Shown: positions 49,401 through 60,722 of the stretch, piece after piece
Numbering within the stretch: the first letter of the stretch is position 1
Layout of the letters: the number at the start of each line of letters is the position of its first letter
NCBI RefSeq assembly: GCF_003231305.1
Contig: NZ_QKVM01000023.1
Span: 1-64,000 of the forward strand
From: Pseudomonas sichuanensis
GTDB taxonomy: Bacteria; Pseudomonadota; Gammaproteobacteria; Pseudomonadales; Pseudomonadaceae
Direction: 5' to 3'
DNA length: 64,000 nt
Program-made: the position numbers and the translations under genes
The notes under the pieces: generated by a model
What the model saw: the letters and a program-made list of their open reading frames with translations, nothing else
Told to the model about the DNA's origin: nothing
Database searches by the model: none

Positions 49401-51684
49401 CGACAAGGAGCTGCTGGAAGTCTTCCTCGAAGAGAGCTCGGACATCGTCGAGAGCGCCGCCGATGCCCTGGACCGCTGGCAGGCCGACCCGCGTAGCACG
49501 GTCGAGCTGGAGAACCTGCTGCGTGACCTGCACACCCTCAAGGGCGGCGCGCGGATGGTCGAGATCGCCGCGATTGGCGACCTGGCCCATGAACTGGAAT
49601 TTCTTTACGAGTTGCTGGCCGCCGGCAGACTGCCGCCGACGCCGGCCTTGTTCAGCCTGTTGCAGAACTGCCACGACCGCCTGGCCCACATGCTCGATGC
49701 CGTGCGCCTGGGCCAGCCGCTGCATGCCGCCACGGCGCTGATCGACTACATTCGCAACTTCTCCAGCGCCGCGCTGACCGACAGCGCTGCCGCTGCGCCG
49801 CAGGTCGAGGCCACGCCCGCCGAGCTGCCGGCCGCCGCGCCGGAGCGGGCCGGGGACATGATCAAGGTCGATGCCGAGCTGCTCGACGACCTGGGCAACC
49901 TGGCCGGCGAGCATACGGTGATCCGTGGGCGCATCGAACAGCAGGTCAACGATGCGCAGTTCGCCCTCAACGAAATGGAGACCACGCTGGAGCGCATGCG
50001 CGACCAGCTGCTGCGCCTGGACATCGAAACCCAGGGACGCATATCCAGCCGCCAGCAGTTCGAGGGCGATGCCTACGACGATTTCGACCCGCTGGAAATG
50101 GACCGCCACTCGCAGCTGCAGCAGCTGTCGCGGGCCCTGTTCGAATCGGCGTCGGACCTGCTCGACCTGAAAGAAACCTTGCTGCAGCGCTCGCAGGAAA
50201 CCCACAGCCTTCTGCAGCAGCAGGCACGGGTCAACAGCCAGTTGCAGGAAGGCCTGACCGCCACCCTGATGGTGCCGTTCGAACGCCTGGTGCCGCGCTT
50301 GCAGCGGGTGGTGCGGCAGGTGGCCAGCGAGCTGGGCAAGCAAGTCGAGCTGGTGGTCGGCAACGCCGAGGGCGAGCTCGACCGCAGTGTGCTGGAGCGC
50401 ATGGTGGCGCCGCTGGAGCACATGCTGCGCAACGCCGTCGACCACGGCCTGGAAGGCCGCGAGGCGCGCCTGGCTGCCGGCAAGCCGGAACTGGGCACCA
50501 TCCACCTCAACCTGCTGCATGAAGGCGCCGACATCGTCATCGAAATGAGCGATGACGGCGCCGGGGTGCCGCTGGAGGCGGTGCGCAACAAGGCGATCAA
50601 GCGCGGCCTGCTCGACCCCCTTGCGCGCTTGAGCGACCACGAGATCCTGCAGTTCATCTTGCGCCCCGGGTTTTCCACGGCCGAAAAGATCACCCAGATT
50701 TCCGGGCGCGGCCTGGGCATGGACGTGGTCCATGAAGAGGTCAAGCAGTTGGGCGGTTCGATGAGCATCGAGTCCAGCCCTGGCAAGGGCGCGCGTTTTC
50801 TCATCCGCCTGCCGTTCACCGTGTCGGTGAACCGGGCGCTGATGGTGCACCTGGGCGACGAGCAGTACGCCATCCCGCTCAACACCATCGAAGGGATAGT
50901 GCGGGTGCCGGCCGCAGAGCTCGAGGCCTGCTACCGCCTCGACCCGCCGCGCTACACCTACGCCGGCCACGACTATGCCCTGCGCTATCTCGGCGAGCTG
51001 GTGCAGGGCGGTGGCCAGCCCGGGCTGCTGGGCCAGAGCGTGCCGCTGCCGGTGCTGCTCACCCACTCCCAGGAGCAGTCGTTCGCCATCCAGGTCGACA
51101 GCCTGTCGCCCAGCCGCGAGATCGTGGTCAAGAGCCTCGGGCCGCAGTTCGCGGCCGTGCCGGGGCTGTCGGGGGCGACGCTGCTGGGCGATGGCCGGGT
51201 GGTGTTGATTCTCGACCTGCTGGGCCAGTTGCGCGGCCAGCAACGGCGCCTGGCGCGCCTGCCGGGTGCCGGCGACGGCCAGCGCGCGCTGACCGGGCCT
51301 GCGCCGCGCCGGGCGTTGCTGGTGATGGTGGTGGATGACTCGGTGACCGTGCGCAAGGTCACCAGCCGCCTGCTGGAGCGCCACGGCATGAGCGTGCTGA
51401 CCGCCAAGGACGGTGTCGATGCCATGGCCCTGCTCGAAGAGCACCGCCCGGATGTGCTGTTGCTGGATATCGAGATGCCGCGCATGGACGGCTTCGAAGT
51501 GGCCACGCGCATCCGCCGTGACGAGCGCCTCAAGCAGCTGCCGATCATCATGATCACCTCGCGCACGGGGCAGAAGCACCGTGAGCGGGCCATGGCCATC
51601 GGCGTCAACGAGTACCTTGGCAAGCCGTACCAGGAGTCGGTCCTGTTGCAGAGCATCGCCCACTGGAGCCAGCACCATGCTTGA
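46402..51684 (+). CDS. chpA: Hybrid chemosensory histidine kinase ChpA (PilL)
   Basis: Very large CheA-like kinase, 1760 residues versus about 2470 in P. aeruginosa. An N-terminal FimL-like region precedes Hpt motifs LHTLKGS at about 481 and 615, a degenerate copy LTLKGG at about 898 in which the phospho-His is replaced by Leu, and LHTLKGG at about 1043. Then follow a dimerisation segment, the ATPase with N-box HMLRNAVDHG (about 1341), a CheW domain (about 1470-1620) and a receiver (1637-1760, Asp in LLDIEMPRMDG). ATG 46402 is preferred because GGAGG ends 5 nt before it. It follows pilJ by 11 bp and overlaps chpC. Confidence 0.94.
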   Translation: MTSVAVNSERHDTVALAWTKAPILDCLGQARQALEHFTGAPDDLSNLTFFVDNLHQVHGCLRMLELPGATRLAEELELLGRAMAEGQVSPRGECLGALFRGLEQLPPYLDRLRGARHDLPLVVMPLLNQLRACRGAEPLAQGSLLGELGQRLAGAEDLANLDLSLGNWREHMQAGAGRDALRSVVSALCDDLMRIKDQLDPLVSDERPPRAPLQALIAPLRHVADTLAVLGFQQPRRVIIDQVLALQALVEQDDSVNEAVLMDVAGALLYVEATLNGMVGPLEESQPGSLPGSDLAEIRQLVLHESLNVLQQAKDLIGDCLESDWSRQRLQALPGLLQQVRGALAMLMLPAAAEVFAGAAGYVQGWLVHLEDEPLPDELAHLADALCAAEAYLQWRVADPLADAQPFIEMARASLAALGVQCQALEPSASSGRAVDGIDDELRDVFLEEAGELLPEIERHWLRWRADNSLRDALIEVRRALHTLKGSGRMVHAEAVAELAWGAEHLLNRVLEGRIALSAEGLVALQQVFVRLPDLLADFAASQLPASAEIEQLAAHLHALALNDAAPGASIDGLDPQLLEIFRNEAQGHLTGLDAFLHTASAEGTPVSDGLQRALHTLKGSAAMAGVMPVAELATALDRLVREYKGHELPLLLVEIELLEAARALFHLGLAQLGNTPLAPIPGAAGLIEQVGQTVDARLAQLHSDPHQVRRSRRDPQLIAAFLAAGMDTLLDAEAQLAHWQQQPALRQALDPLLDAMTSLSHAAHQAELWQVDEICEGLLDLYGAVEEGSLAATPRFFEVAGQAHEVLLDMLDEIAAGQDLNARPECLAALRGLLDDALDPSVMGVVGAEGVTPLPAPALVELFLEETGDILDSANQALQQWQSEPGNVSVLSSLQHDALTLKGGAQMAAIGAVEVLAQELALLYEGLVDRRHGASPVLFDLLRRSHAALAEMLHSLRQGEAPVSAVTLLGELREFRQTAPPPSPAELPGTLEEQAQAAGDKELLEVFLEESSDIVESAADALDRWQADPRSTVELENLLRDLHTLKGGARMVEIAAIGDLAHELEFLYELLAAGRLPPTPALFSLLQNCHDRLAHMLDAVRLGQPLHAATALIDYIRNFSSAALTDSAAAAPQVEATPAELPAAAPERAGDMIKVDAELLDDLGNLAGEHTVIRGRIEQQVNDAQFALNEMETTLERMRDQLLRLDIETQGRISSRQQFEGDAYDDFDPLEMDRHSQLQQLSRALFESASDLLDLKETLLQRSQETHSLLQQQARVNSQLQEGLTATLMVPFERLVPRLQRVVRQVASELGKQVELVVGNAEGELDRSVLERMVAPLEHMLRNAVDHGLEGREARLAAGKPELGTIHLNLLHEGADIVIEMSDDGAGVPLEAVRNKAIKRGLLDPLARLSDHEILQFILRPGFSTAEKITQISGRGLGMDVVHEEVKQLGGSMSIESSPGKGARFLIRLPFTVSVNRALMVHLGDEQYAIPLNTIEGIVRVPAAELEACYRLDPPRYTYAGHDYALRYLGELVQGGGQPGLLGQSVPLPVLLTHSQEQSFAIQVDSLSPSREIVVKSLGPQFAAVPGLSGATLLGDGRVVLILDLLGQLRGQQRRLARLPGAGDGQRALTGPAPRRALLVMVVDDSVTVRKVTSRLLERHGMSVLTAKDGVDAMALLEEHRPDVLLLDIEMPRMDGFEVATRIRRDERLKQLPIIMITSRTGQKHRERAMAIGVNEYLGKPYQESVLLQSIAHWSQHHA

Positions 51685-52150
51685 CCATATCGCCGGCCAG
51701 CGCAGCAGCCTGACCGGGCTGTTGCTGCCCCTGGGCGACCGTGCCCTGGTGCTGCCGAACGTGGCGGTGGCCGAATTGATCGGCCAGCGCGCCATCGCCT
51801 GTGAGCCGGGCGAGCCCGGCTGGCACCTGGGCTGGGTCGACTGGCGCCAGCAGCGTTTGCCGCTGGTCGGTTTCGAGGCCGCCTGCGGTGGGCATACCCC
51901 GTGCGGTGAGCGAGCGCGGATCGTCGTGCTCAATGCCTTGGGCGATACCGGGCTGCGTTACCTGGCGCTGCTGCTGCAGGGGATTCCGCGTTCGTGCAAG
52001 CTCGACAGCCAGCTCAATTACGTGGATGTGCCGCTGGCCGCGCTGGAGCTGGCGGCGGTGCAGGTGGGCGAGCAGGTGGCGCGGGTGCCGGACCTGGCGG
52101 CGCTGGAACGGATGGTGCGTGACGCGCAATTGCAACCTGGCCTTGGTTAG
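51677..52150 (+). CDS. chpC: CheW-like protein ChpC
   Basis: 157-residue CheW-domain adaptor; ChpC in P. aeruginosa is dispensable and thought to link extra receptors to ChpA. Hydrophobic beta strands (LLLPLGDRALVLPNVAVAEL and LPLVGFEAACGG, partial) fit a CheW fold, but the family motifs are weak. ATG 51677 overlaps the chpA stop and has GGAG 8 nt upstream. No pilK, chpB, chpD or chpE follows. Confidence 0.85.
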   Translation: MLDHIAGQRSSLTGLLLPLGDRALVLPNVAVAELIGQRAIACEPGEPGWHLGWVDWRQQRLPLVGFEAACGGHTPCGERARIVVLNALGDTGLRYLALLLQGIPRSCKLDSQLNYVDVPLAALELAAVQVGEQVARVPDLAALERMVRDAQLQPGLG

Positions 52151-52171
52151 GATGTAGGCAGTCCCGGCCCT

Positions 52172-52234
52172 ATCGCGGGGCAAGCCCGCTCCCACGCTCG
52201 AGAGCAAACCGTGGGAGCGGGCTTGCCCCGCGAT
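52172..52234. repeat. Paired REP element after chpC
   Basis: 25-bp perfect arms 52172-52196 and 52210-52234, core GCGGGGCAAGCCCGC, 21 bp after the chpC stop. Confidence 0.9.
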
Positions 52235-52278
52235 GAGGCCGTCAGGAACCCTGCTGGCCCTCGGAGGTCTGTGCTTGC

Positions 52279-52896
52279 ATGTATTACGGTGAACGTTTCA
52301 ACGCCTGGACCCATCTGGTCGGCGCGGTATTGGCCTGCATCGGCGCGGTGTGGCTGATCGTCGTCGCGGGCCTGCAGGGTGACCCCTGGAAGATCGTCAG
52401 CTTTTCCATCTACGGCTTCACCCTGCTGCTGCTCTACAGCATCTCCACCCTCTATCACAGCACCCGCGGCAGGGCGAAGCGGGTCATGCGCAAGCTCGAC
52501 CACCTGTCGATTTACCTGCTGATCGCCGGCAGCTACACGCCGTTCTGCCTGGTCAGCCTGCGCGGGCCGTGGGGCTGGAGCCTGTTCGGGGTGGTCTGGG
52601 GCTTGGCGCTGATCGGCATGCTGCAGGAGATCAAGCCGCGCTCGGAGGCGCGCATCCTGTCGATCGTCATCTATGCGGTGATGGGCTGGATCGTGCTGGT
52701 GGCGGTCAAGCCGTTGCTGTACAGCCTGGGCACCGCCGGCTTCACCTGGCTGGCGGCCGGCGGCGTGTTCTACACCGTCGGCATCCTGTTCTTCGCCTTC
52801 GACAGCCGGTTCCGCCACTGGCACGGCATCTGGCACCTGTTCGTCATCGCCGGCAGCCTGATGCACTTCGTCGCGGTGTTCTTCTACGTCAGTTAG
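52279..52896 (+). CDS. Hemolysin III / PAQR family membrane protein
   Basis: Seven-helix inner-membrane protein, 205 residues, of the hemolysin III (YqfA, PAQR-like) family. Signature residues include ERFNAWTHLVGA, the STLYHSTRG motif, LDHLSIY and the terminal HWHGIWHLFV histidines that bind zinc in PAQR proteins. The cellular role in bacteria is unclear, possibly lipid or membrane homeostasis; hemolysis should not be assumed. Its stop overlaps the convergent rsmE stop. Confidence 0.88.
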   Translation: MYYGERFNAWTHLVGAVLACIGAVWLIVVAGLQGDPWKIVSFSIYGFTLLLLYSISTLYHSTRGRAKRVMRKLDHLSIYLLIAGSYTPFCLVSLRGPWGWSLFGVVWGLALIGMLQEIKPRSEARILSIVIYAVMGWIVLVAVKPLLYSLGTAGFTWLAAGGVFYTVGILFFAFDSRFRHWHGIWHLFVIAGSLMHFVAVFFYVS

Positions 52897-53612
52897 AAAT
52901 CGCCCCACAGCTGTTGCGCTACCGACAGCGCCACCACCGGCGCGGTCTCGGTGCGCAGCACGCGCGGGCCGAGGCGGGCGGCGTGGTAGCCGGCGGCCTT
53001 GGCCTGCTCGACTTCGGCATCGCTCAGGCCGCCTTCGGGGCCGATCAGGAAGGCCAGGCGTGCGGGCTTGGGGTGGCTGGTCAACGGCTCGGCCACCGGG
53101 TGCAGCACCAGCTTGAGGTCGGCCTCGCAGGCCTTGAGCCATTCGGCCAGGGTGAGCGGCGGGTGGATCACCGGCAGGGTCGAGCGGCCGCACTGCTCGC
53201 AGGCGCTGATGGCCACCTGGCGCCAGTGGGCCAGGCGTTTGTCGGCGCGCTCGTCCTTCAGGCGTACTTCGCAGCGTTCGCTGACGATCGGGGTAATTTC
53301 GTTGGCGCCCAGTTCGGTGGCTTTCTGGATGGCCCAGTCCATGCGCTCGCCACGGGACAGGCCCTGGCCGAGGTGGATGTGCAGGGGCGATTCGGCCTGG
53401 CCGGGGAGGGCCTGGTCGAGGCTGACGCGCACGCTTTTCTTGCCGACCTCGAGCAGTTGGCCAAGGTATTCCTGGCCGCTGCCGTCGAACAACTGCACGG
53501 CGTCGCCGGCAGCCATGCGCAGCACGCGGCCGATGTAGTGGGCCTGGGCTTCGGGCAGGTCGTGCTCGCCGAGGGCCAGGGGGGCGTCGATGAAGAAGCG
53601 GGAGAGTCTCAT
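52893..53612 (-). CDS. rsmE: 16S rRNA m3U1498 methyltransferase
   Basis: Canonical RsmE, 239 residues, SPOUT fold. N-terminal PUA-like domain (MRLSRFFIDAP...HYIGRVLRM), family motif QKATELGANEITPI, SERCEVRL, the EQCGR segment, and the SAM knot LIGPEGGLSDAE with LGPRVLRTETA. ATG 53612 is chosen from family length; the ribosome-binding site is weak. It is convergent with the PAQR gene and downstream of bioA. A divergent paralogue is at 20713-21420. Confidence 0.95.
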   Translation of the reverse strand: MRLSRFFIDAPLALGEHDLPEAQAHYIGRVLRMAAGDAVQLFDGSGQEYLGQLLEVGKKSVRVSLDQALPGQAESPLHIHLGQGLSRGERMDWAIQKATELGANEITPIVSERCEVRLKDERADKRLAHWRQVAISACEQCGRSTLPVIHPPLTLAEWLKACEADLKLVLHPVAEPLTSHPKPARLAFLIGPEGGLSDAEVEQAKAAGYHAARLGPRVLRTETAPVVALSVAQQLWGDF

Positions 53613-53640
53613 GTCAATGCTCTGAAATTTGGACGGGGCT

Positions 53641-53712
53641 CGTGGGAGCGGGCTTGCCCCGCGATGGCGCAGGCATGGATTGACGCCATCGCGGGGCAAG
53701 CCCGCTCCCACG
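53641..53712. repeat. Paired REP element after bioA
   Basis: 29-bp perfect arms 53641-53669 and 53684-53712, core GCGGGGCAAGCCCGC, 5 bp past the bioA stop. Confidence 0.9.
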
Positions 53713-53717
53713 GAGGA

Positions 53718-55124
53718 TTAGCCCGGATCGCGGAAGTCGGGGTGGAAGTTGGCCGGTACCGCCACACTGACGCTGTCGCGGGTAGCAATGTCGATACCTT
53801 CGCTGGCCACTTCGGCGAGGAAGTCGATCTGCTCCGGGGTGATCACGTAAGGCGGCAGGAAATACACCACGCTGCCCAGCGGGCGCAACAGCGCGCCACG
53901 GGTCAGGGCGTGCTCGAACACCTTCAGGCCGCGACGCTCCTGCCAGGGGTAGGCGGCCTTGCTGGCCTTGTCCTGGACCATCTCGATGGCCAGGGCCATG
54001 CCGGTCTGGCGGATCTCGGCGACGTGGGCATGGTCGGCCAGGTGCGCGGTGGCACTGGCCATGCGTGCCGACAGGGCCTTGTTGGCCTCGATCACGTTGT
54101 CCTGCTCGAAGATGTCCAGGGTCGCCAGGGCGGCGGCACAGGCCAGCGGGTTGCCGGTGTAGCTGTGCGAGTGGAGGAACGCGCGCAGGGTCGGGTAGTC
54201 GTCGTAGAAGGCCTGGTAGACCTTGTCGGTGGTCAGGCAGGCGGCCAGCGGCAGGTAGCCGCCGGTCAGCGCCTTGGACAGGCACAGGAAGTCCGGGCGG
54301 ATGCCGGCCTGTTCACAGGCGAACATCGTACCGGTGCGGCCGAAGCCCACGGCGATCTCGTCGTGGATCAGGTGCACGTCGTAGCGGTCGCAGGCCTCGC
54401 GCAGCAGCTTGAGGTAGACCGGGTGGTACATGCGCATGCCGCCGGCGCCCTGGATCAGCGGCTCGACGATCACGGCGGCGATGGTCGCGTGGTGCTCGGC
54501 CAGGGTCTGCTCCATGGCGGCGAACATGTTGCGCGAGTGTTCCTCCCAGCCCATGCCCTCGGGGCGCAGGTAGCAGTCCGGGCTGGGTACCTTGATGGTG
54601 TCCAGCAGCAGCGCCTTGTAGGTTTCGGTGAACAGCGGCACGTCACCCACCGACATCGCGGCGATGGTTTCGCCGTGGTAGCTGTTGGTCAGGGTAACGA
54701 AGCGCTTCTTCCCAGGTTTGCCGATGTTCTGCCAGTAGTGGAAGCTCATCTTCAGCGCCACTTCGATGCACGACGAGCCGTTGTCGGCGTAGAACACCCG
54801 GTCCAGGCCGGCCGGGGTCATGGCCACCAGGCGCTCGGACAGTTCGATGACCGGCTGGTGGCTGAAACCGGCCAGGATCACGTGTTCGAGCTGGTCGACC
54901 TGGTCCTTGATGCGCTGGTTGATGCGTGGGTTGGCATGGCCGAACACGTTGACCCACCAGGAGCTGACCGCGTCCAGGTAGCGCTTGCCCTCGAAGTCCT
55001 CGAGCCATACGCCTTCGCCGCGCTTGATCGGGATCAGCGGCAGCTGCTCGTGGTCTTTCATCTGGGTGCAGGGGTGCCACAGGACCTTGAGGTCGCGTTG
55101 CATCCACTGATCGTTGAGGCCCAT
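53718..55124 (-). CDS. bioA: Adenosylmethionine-8-amino-7-oxononanoate aminotransferase
   Basis: PLP enzyme of biotin synthesis (KAPA to DAPA with SAM as amino donor). 468 residues. PLP lysine is Lys284 in [14 protein letters not shown], with Asp255 in [14 protein letters not shown]. The [14 protein letters not shown] cofactor loop and the substrate-specific [13 protein letters not shown] are present. ATG 55124 follows AGGAGA. It is separate from the other bio genes, as usual in Pseudomonas. Confidence 0.95.
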   Translation of the reverse strand: MGLNDQWMQRDLKVLWHPCTQMKDHEQLPLIPIKRGEGVWLEDFEGKRYLDAVSSWWVNVFGHANPRINQRIKDQVDQLEHVILAGFSHQPVIELSERLVAMTPAGLDRVFYADNGSSCIEVALKMSFHYWQNIGKPGKKRFVTLTNSYHGETIAAMSVGDVPLFTETYKALLLDTIKVPSPDCYLRPEGMGWEEHSRNMFAAMEQTLAEHHATIAAVIVEPLIQGAGGMRMYHPVYLKLLREACDRYDVHLIHDEIAVGFGRTGTMFACEQAGIRPDFLCLSKALTGGYLPLAACLTTDKVYQAFYDDYPTLRAFLHSHSYTGNPLACAAALATLDIFEQDNVIEANKALSARMASATAHLADHAHVAEIRQTGMALAIEMVQDKASKAAYPWQERRGLKVFEHALTRGALLRPLGSVVYFLPPYVITPEQIDFLAEVASEGIDIATRDSVSVAVPANFHPDFRDPG

Positions 55125-55362
55125 GGGCACTTCTCCTGGCTTGGCGGCGTGGCTTGACCGCGTAAGCCTAAGCAAAGCGGGCAGGCGGGACAACCGCCGG
55201 ATGCATTGCTACAGGGCGGCTTCAGACAAAAATCCCAGCCGCTAAAAGCACTTGCTGCGACCAACTGGCAGGGTGTGCGGACCTGACGTATTCTTAGCGC
55301 TACTTTCCCTGGGGTATTCCTCCCCTTTTTTCTCAGTGATTTCTGAACCGGAGTTCGCCGAC

Positions 55363-57234
<1,872 letters not shown>

Positions 57235-57262
57235 GCCTTCGCCGTCGCCCTGCCAGGCCCCG

Positions 57263-57330
57263 TCGCCGGCAAGCCGGCTCCCATAGCTTTGAATTTGGTG
57301 CGGTCCGTGTGGGAGCCGGCTTGCCGGCGA
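57263..57330. repeat. Paired REP-like element, GCCGGCAAGCCGGC core
   Basis: 21-bp perfect arms TCGCCGGCAAGCCGGCTCCC... (57263-57283) and its complement (57310-57330). The core is CCGG-based, distinct from other REPs in the window, but the GGCTCCCA edge is shared. It is 28 bp after the oxidase stop. Confidence 0.85.
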
Positions 57331-57516
57331 TGGGGTCGGGCCAGGCATAACTACCCTGGCGTCCAGACCGCCAGCGGCTATCGTTAACGTTTCCTTAATG
57401 GCAAGCTTGCAAAATTGTTATCGGATTTCTCGATAATCCCAAGCAATTTTTTACGCTTTTATTCGATACGTTACCCGCTAGTCTTGTGCACAGCTTTCAC
57501 GGGGAAATACGCCAAC

Positions 57517-58068
57517 ATGCAACTGCGCAACTCATCTTCTCGCTATGGCCTGGTCAGCATCGTCCTGCACTGGGGTGTGGCGCTGGCGGTCTTCGGGTTG
57601 TTCGGCCTGGGGCTGTGGATGGTCGGTCTGGATTACTACGATCCGTGGCGCAAGTCCGGGCCCGACCTGCACAAGAGCATTGGTCTGGTGCTGCTGGCGG
57701 TGATGCTGCTGCGCGTAATCTGGCGTTTCGTCAGTCCACCGCCGCCGGCACCGGCCAACCATGGCAAGGTGACGCGCCTGGCCGCCAAACTCGGGCACCT
57801 GGCGCTGTACCTGGGGCTGTTCGCGGTGATGATCGCCGGTTACCTGATCTCTACCGCCGACGGCGTCGGCATCCCGGTGTTCGAGCTGTTCGAGGTGCCG
57901 GCATTGATCAGCGACCTGCCTGACCAGGCCGACACTGCCGGGGTCATCCATTTGTGGCTGGCCTGGGGCCTGGTGATCTTTGCCGTGCTCCATGCACTGG
58001 CGGCACTCAAGCACCATTTCATCGACCGTGACGCGACCCTGACTCGTATGCTGGGCCGCAAAGCTTGA
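57517..58068 (+). CDS. Cytochrome b561
   Basis: Inner-membrane di-heme electron carrier of the bacterial cytochrome b561 family (PF01292), 183 residues with four helices. Candidate heme ligands are His18 (VLHWGVA), the His of DLHKSIGL, the His in LGHLALYLG and those of [11 protein letters not shown]. It likely passes electrons from the quinone pool to or from a periplasmic partner. ATG 57517 is preceded by GGGGAAA at a long spacing. YceI follows after 34 bp, a pairing common in proteobacteria. Confidence 0.92.
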   Translation: MQLRNSSSRYGLVSIVLHWGVALAVFGLFGLGLWMVGLDYYDPWRKSGPDLHKSIGLVLLAVMLLRVIWRFVSPPPPAPANHGKVTRLAAKLGHLALYLGLFAVMIAGYLISTADGVGIPVFELFEVPALISDLPDQADTAGVIHLWLAWGLVIFAVLHALAALKHHFIDRDATLTRMLGRKA

Positions 58069-58102
58069 CTCTCAACCTCAATTGCAAAGGAAGGAAGTAA
58101 GG

Positions 58103-58681
58103 ATGTTGAAAAAGACTTTTGCCGCTCTGGCGCTCGGTACCGCTCTGCTTTCCGCCGGCCAGGCCATGGCCGCCGAATACAAGATCGACAAGGAAGGCCA
58201 GCACGCGTTCGTCGACTGGAAAATCAGCCACCTGGGTTACAGCTTCATCCACGGCACCTTCAAGGACTTCGACGGCAACTTCACCTGGGACAGCGCCAAG
58301 CCCGAGGCCAGCAAGATCAACGTCGATCTGAAAACCGCCAGCCTGTGGTCCAACCACGCCGAGCGTGACAAGCACATCGCCAGCAAAGACTTCCTGGATG
58401 TGAAGAAGTACCCGGAAGCCAAGTTCGTTTCCACCAGCGTCAAGTCCACTGGTGAAAAGACCGCCGACGTGACCGGCGACCTGACCATGCACGGTGTGAC
58501 CAAGCCTGTGACCTTCAAGGCCACCTTCAACGGTGAGGGCAAGGACCCATGGGGCGGCGAGCGTGCCGGCTTCAACGCCACCACCACCCTCAACCTGAAT
58601 GACTTTGGCATCAAGGGCCCGGGCGCGACTTCCCAGACCCTCGACCTGGACATCAGTGTTGAAGGCGTGAAGCAGAAGTAA
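58103..58681 (+). CDS. YceI-family periplasmic lipid-binding protein
   Basis: Lipocalin-like beta-barrel (PF04264) that binds polyisoprenoid quinone-like lipids in related proteins. 192 residues. Sec signal [22 protein letters not shown] (cleaved before AEYK). Typical motifs are [36 protein letters not shown] and the [13 protein letters not shown] strand (in parts). ATG 58103 has GGAAGTAAGG upstream. Together with cytochrome b561 it may form a quinone-linked periplasmic unit. A strong terminator follows. Confidence 0.93.
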   Translation: MLKKTFAALALGTALLSAGQAMAAEYKIDKEGQHAFVDWKISHLGYSFIHGTFKDFDGNFTWDSAKPEASKINVDLKTASLWSNHAERDKHIASKDFLDVKKYPEAKFVSTSVKSTGEKTADVTGDLTMHGVTKPVTFKATFNGEGKDPWGGERAGFNATTTLNLNDFGIKGPGATSQTLDLDISVEGVKQK

Positions 58682-58696
58682 TTTGCCTCGGTAACG

Positions 58697-58723
58697 AAAA
58701 CGCCGCCCATTGGGCGGCGTTTT
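58697..58723 (+). terminator. Intrinsic terminator after yceI
   Basis: AAAACGCCGCCC (58697-58708), loop ATT, GGGCGGCGTTTT (58712-58723): 12-bp perfect stem ending in a T-run, 16 bp after the yceI stop. Confidence 0.92.
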
Positions 58724-58736
58724 CATTTCTGGCCTC

Positions 58737-58802
58737 ATCGCGGGGCAAGCCCGCTCCCACAACAGCCAGCCTGGCTTTGTGGGAGCGGGCTTGCCCCGCG
58801 AT
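58737..58802. repeat. Paired REP element after the helicase gene
   Basis: 26-bp perfect arms 58737-58762 and 58777-58802, core GCGGGGCAAGCCCGC, 6 bp past the helicase stop and 13 bp beyond the yceI terminator. Confidence 0.9.
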
Positions 58803-58808
58803 CGCTTG

Positions 58809-60722
58809 TTAACCCTTGCGGGTCAACAGCGCCGGGCGCTCACCGCGTGGGCGGCTTGGCAGGTCATCCAGTTGCTCGGGCGTTGGGTAACGATCGAGCT
58901 TGGACTCCTTGCGGATGATGACCGGTGCCGGCTGCGAATCGCGCGGATTGCGCACGGCCGGCTCTTGGCGGGCCGAATCGTCACGCCGGTTACGGCCACC
59001 GTTGTTGTCGCGACGGGCGCCGCCATTGCTGCCGCCACCGTTACGGGCGCGTTTTTCGCCCGAGCCCTGGTTCTGCCCTTGGCCCTGGCGCTGCTGGCCA
59101 TTGCCGCGACCCTGGCCCTGAGCCTGGCCGCCGGCACCGCTACGCTGACCTTGGCCTTGGCCCTGGCCGCCAGTACCACCCGGGCGACGATTACGGCCCT
59201 GGTTCTTGGTGTTCTGGTAGGGGCTGACGTAGTCGGCACGGTTGCCAAAGTTGTCGACGTCGTCGTCCAGGAACTCTTCGGGATCACGGTTGGCTGGCGC
59301 TGGTTGCGCAACTTTCTGGCCTTGGCCGCCCTGCTGCTGGCGGGGTTTGCCATCGCGAGGCTTGCGCTGGCGGCCCTGCTGCGGCTTGTCGTCGGCCTTG
59401 TCCTTGTCAGCCGACTTCTCGGCTGCCGGCTTGCTCTTGCCTTGATCCTTGCCTTTGTCCTTGCGCCCGCCGCTGCCTTCTTTCTTGCCTTCGCCGCGCG
59501 CCTGCTGGTTGCGGCCACCGCGACCGGCGTTTGGCTGGCGCTCGCGCACCTCCGGTTTCTCTGCCTCGACTTGCGAAGCATCGAAGCCCATCCAGTCGCC
59601 ATCCGGGATCTTCTGCTTGGTGACGCGCTCGATGCTCTTGAGCAGCTTCTCTTCATCCGGGGCGACCATCGAAATGGCTTCGCCGGAACGGCCGGCACGG
59701 CCAGTACGGCCAATGCGGTGAACGTAGTCTTCCTCGACGTTGGGCAACTCGAAGTTGACCACATGGGGCAACTGGTCGATGTCCAGGCCACGGGCGGCGA
59801 TATCGGTGGCCACCAGCACGCGCACGGTGTTGGCCTTGAAGTCGGCCAGCGCCTTGGTGCGCGCGTTCTGGCTCTTGTTGCCGTGGATCGCGGCGGCGGT
59901 CAGGCCGTGTTTTTCAAGGTACTCGGCCAGGCGGTTGGCGCCGTGCTTGGTACGGGTGAACACCAGCACCTGCTCCCAGGCACCGAGGGTGATCAGGTGT
60001 GCCAGCAGCGCGCGCTTGTGGCTGGCGGGCAGGCGGTAGACGCGCTGCTCGATACGCTCGACGGTGGTGTTCGGCGGCGTGACCTCGATGCGCTCGGGGT
60101 TGTGCAGCAGCTTGTCGGCGAGGTCGGTGATGTCTTTGGAGAAGGTGGCCGAGAACAGCAGGTTCTGGCGCTTGGCCGGCAGGCGCGCCAGCACTTTCTT
60201 CACATCGTGGATGAAGCCCATGTCGAGCATGCGGTCTGCTTCGTCCAGCACCAGGATCTCGACGTGGGACAGGTCGACGCTGCCCTGGCCGGCCAGGTCG
60301 AGCAGGCGACCAGGGCAGGCCACCAGCACGTCGACGCCCTTGGCCATGGCCTGGACCTGCGGATTCATGCCGACGCCGCCGAAGATGCAGGCGCTGATGA
60401 AGTTCAGGTCGCGGGCATAGACCTTGAAGCTGTCATGCACTTGCGCTGCCAGCTCACGGGTCGGGGTCAGCACCAGCACGCGTGGCTGGCGTGGGCCGTG
60501 GCGTTGCGATTTGTCGGGGTGGCCACCCGGGAACAGGCGCTCGAGAATAGGGAGCGCGAAGCCGCCGGTTTTACCTGTACCTGTCTGGGCGGCAACCATC
60601 AGGTCGCGGCCTTGCAACACGGCGGGAATGGCCCGCTGTTGCACTGGAGTGGGCTGGGTATAGCCCGCGGCTTCGATAGCGCGGACAAGTGCCTCGGAGA
60701 GACCGAGGGAAGCAAAGGACAT
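58809..60722 (-). CDS. rhlE: DEAD-box RNA helicase, RhlE type with long C-terminal tail
   Basis: ATP-dependent RNA helicase, 637 residues. Q-motif in [12 protein letters not shown], motif I AQTGTGKT (45-52), TPTRELA, DEAD at 160-163, SAT in LFSATFS and motif [12 protein letters not shown]. From about residue 385 the protein becomes a roughly 250-residue disordered tail: basic and Lys/Glu-rich, then Gln/Gly-rich (GQGQGQGQ), then Arg/Asn/Gly-rich, likely for RNA binding or condensation. ATG 60722 follows AGGATTGCCC. RhlE subtype is inferred from the core and tail; the exact orthologue is not certain. Confidence 0.88.
   Translation of the reverse strand: MSFASLGLSEALVRAIEAAGYTQPTPVQQRAIPAVLQGRDLMVAAQTGTGKTGGFALPILERLFPGGHPDKSQRHGPRQPRVLVLTPTRELAAQVHDSFKVYARDLNFISACIFGGVGMNPQVQAMAKGVDVLVACPGRLLDLAGQGSVDLSHVEILVLDEADRMLDMGFIHDVKKVLARLPAKRQNLLFSATFSKDITDLADKLLHNPERIEVTPPNTTVERIEQRVYRLPASHKRALLAHLITLGAWEQVLVFTRTKHGANRLAEYLEKHGLTAAAIHGNKSQNARTKALADFKANTVRVLVATDIAARGLDIDQLPHVVNFELPNVEEDYVHRIGRTGRAGRSGEAISMVAPDEEKLLKSIERVTKQKIPDGDWMGFDASQVEAEKPEVRERQPNAGRGGRNQQARGEGKKEGSGGRKDKGKDQGKSKPAAEKSADKDKADDKPQQGRQRKPRDGKPRQQQGGQGQKVAQPAPANRDPEEFLDDDVDNFGNRADYVSPYQNTKNQGRNRRPGGTGGQGQGQGQRSGAGGQAQGQGRGNGQQRQGQGQNQGSGEKRARNGGGSNGGARRDNNGGRNRRDDSARQEPAVRNPRDSQPAPVIIRKESKLDRYPTPEQLDDLPSRPRGERPALLTRKG

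Noticed and set aside
49099-51933. Over 900-codon minus-strand frame opposite chpA
   Set aside because: Same antisense artefact; chpA carries recognisable Hpt, ATPase, CheW and receiver domains.
52569-55157. Long + strand frame across the PAQR gene, rsmE and bioA
   Set aside because: Runs antisense to rsmE and bioA and out of frame with the PAQR gene; the protein is low complexity.
57415-57516. N-terminal extension of cytochrome b561 from an upstream start
   Set aside because: The extra 34 codons are AT-rich promoter-like DNA without a ribosome-binding site, and the family begins near [11 protein letters not shown].
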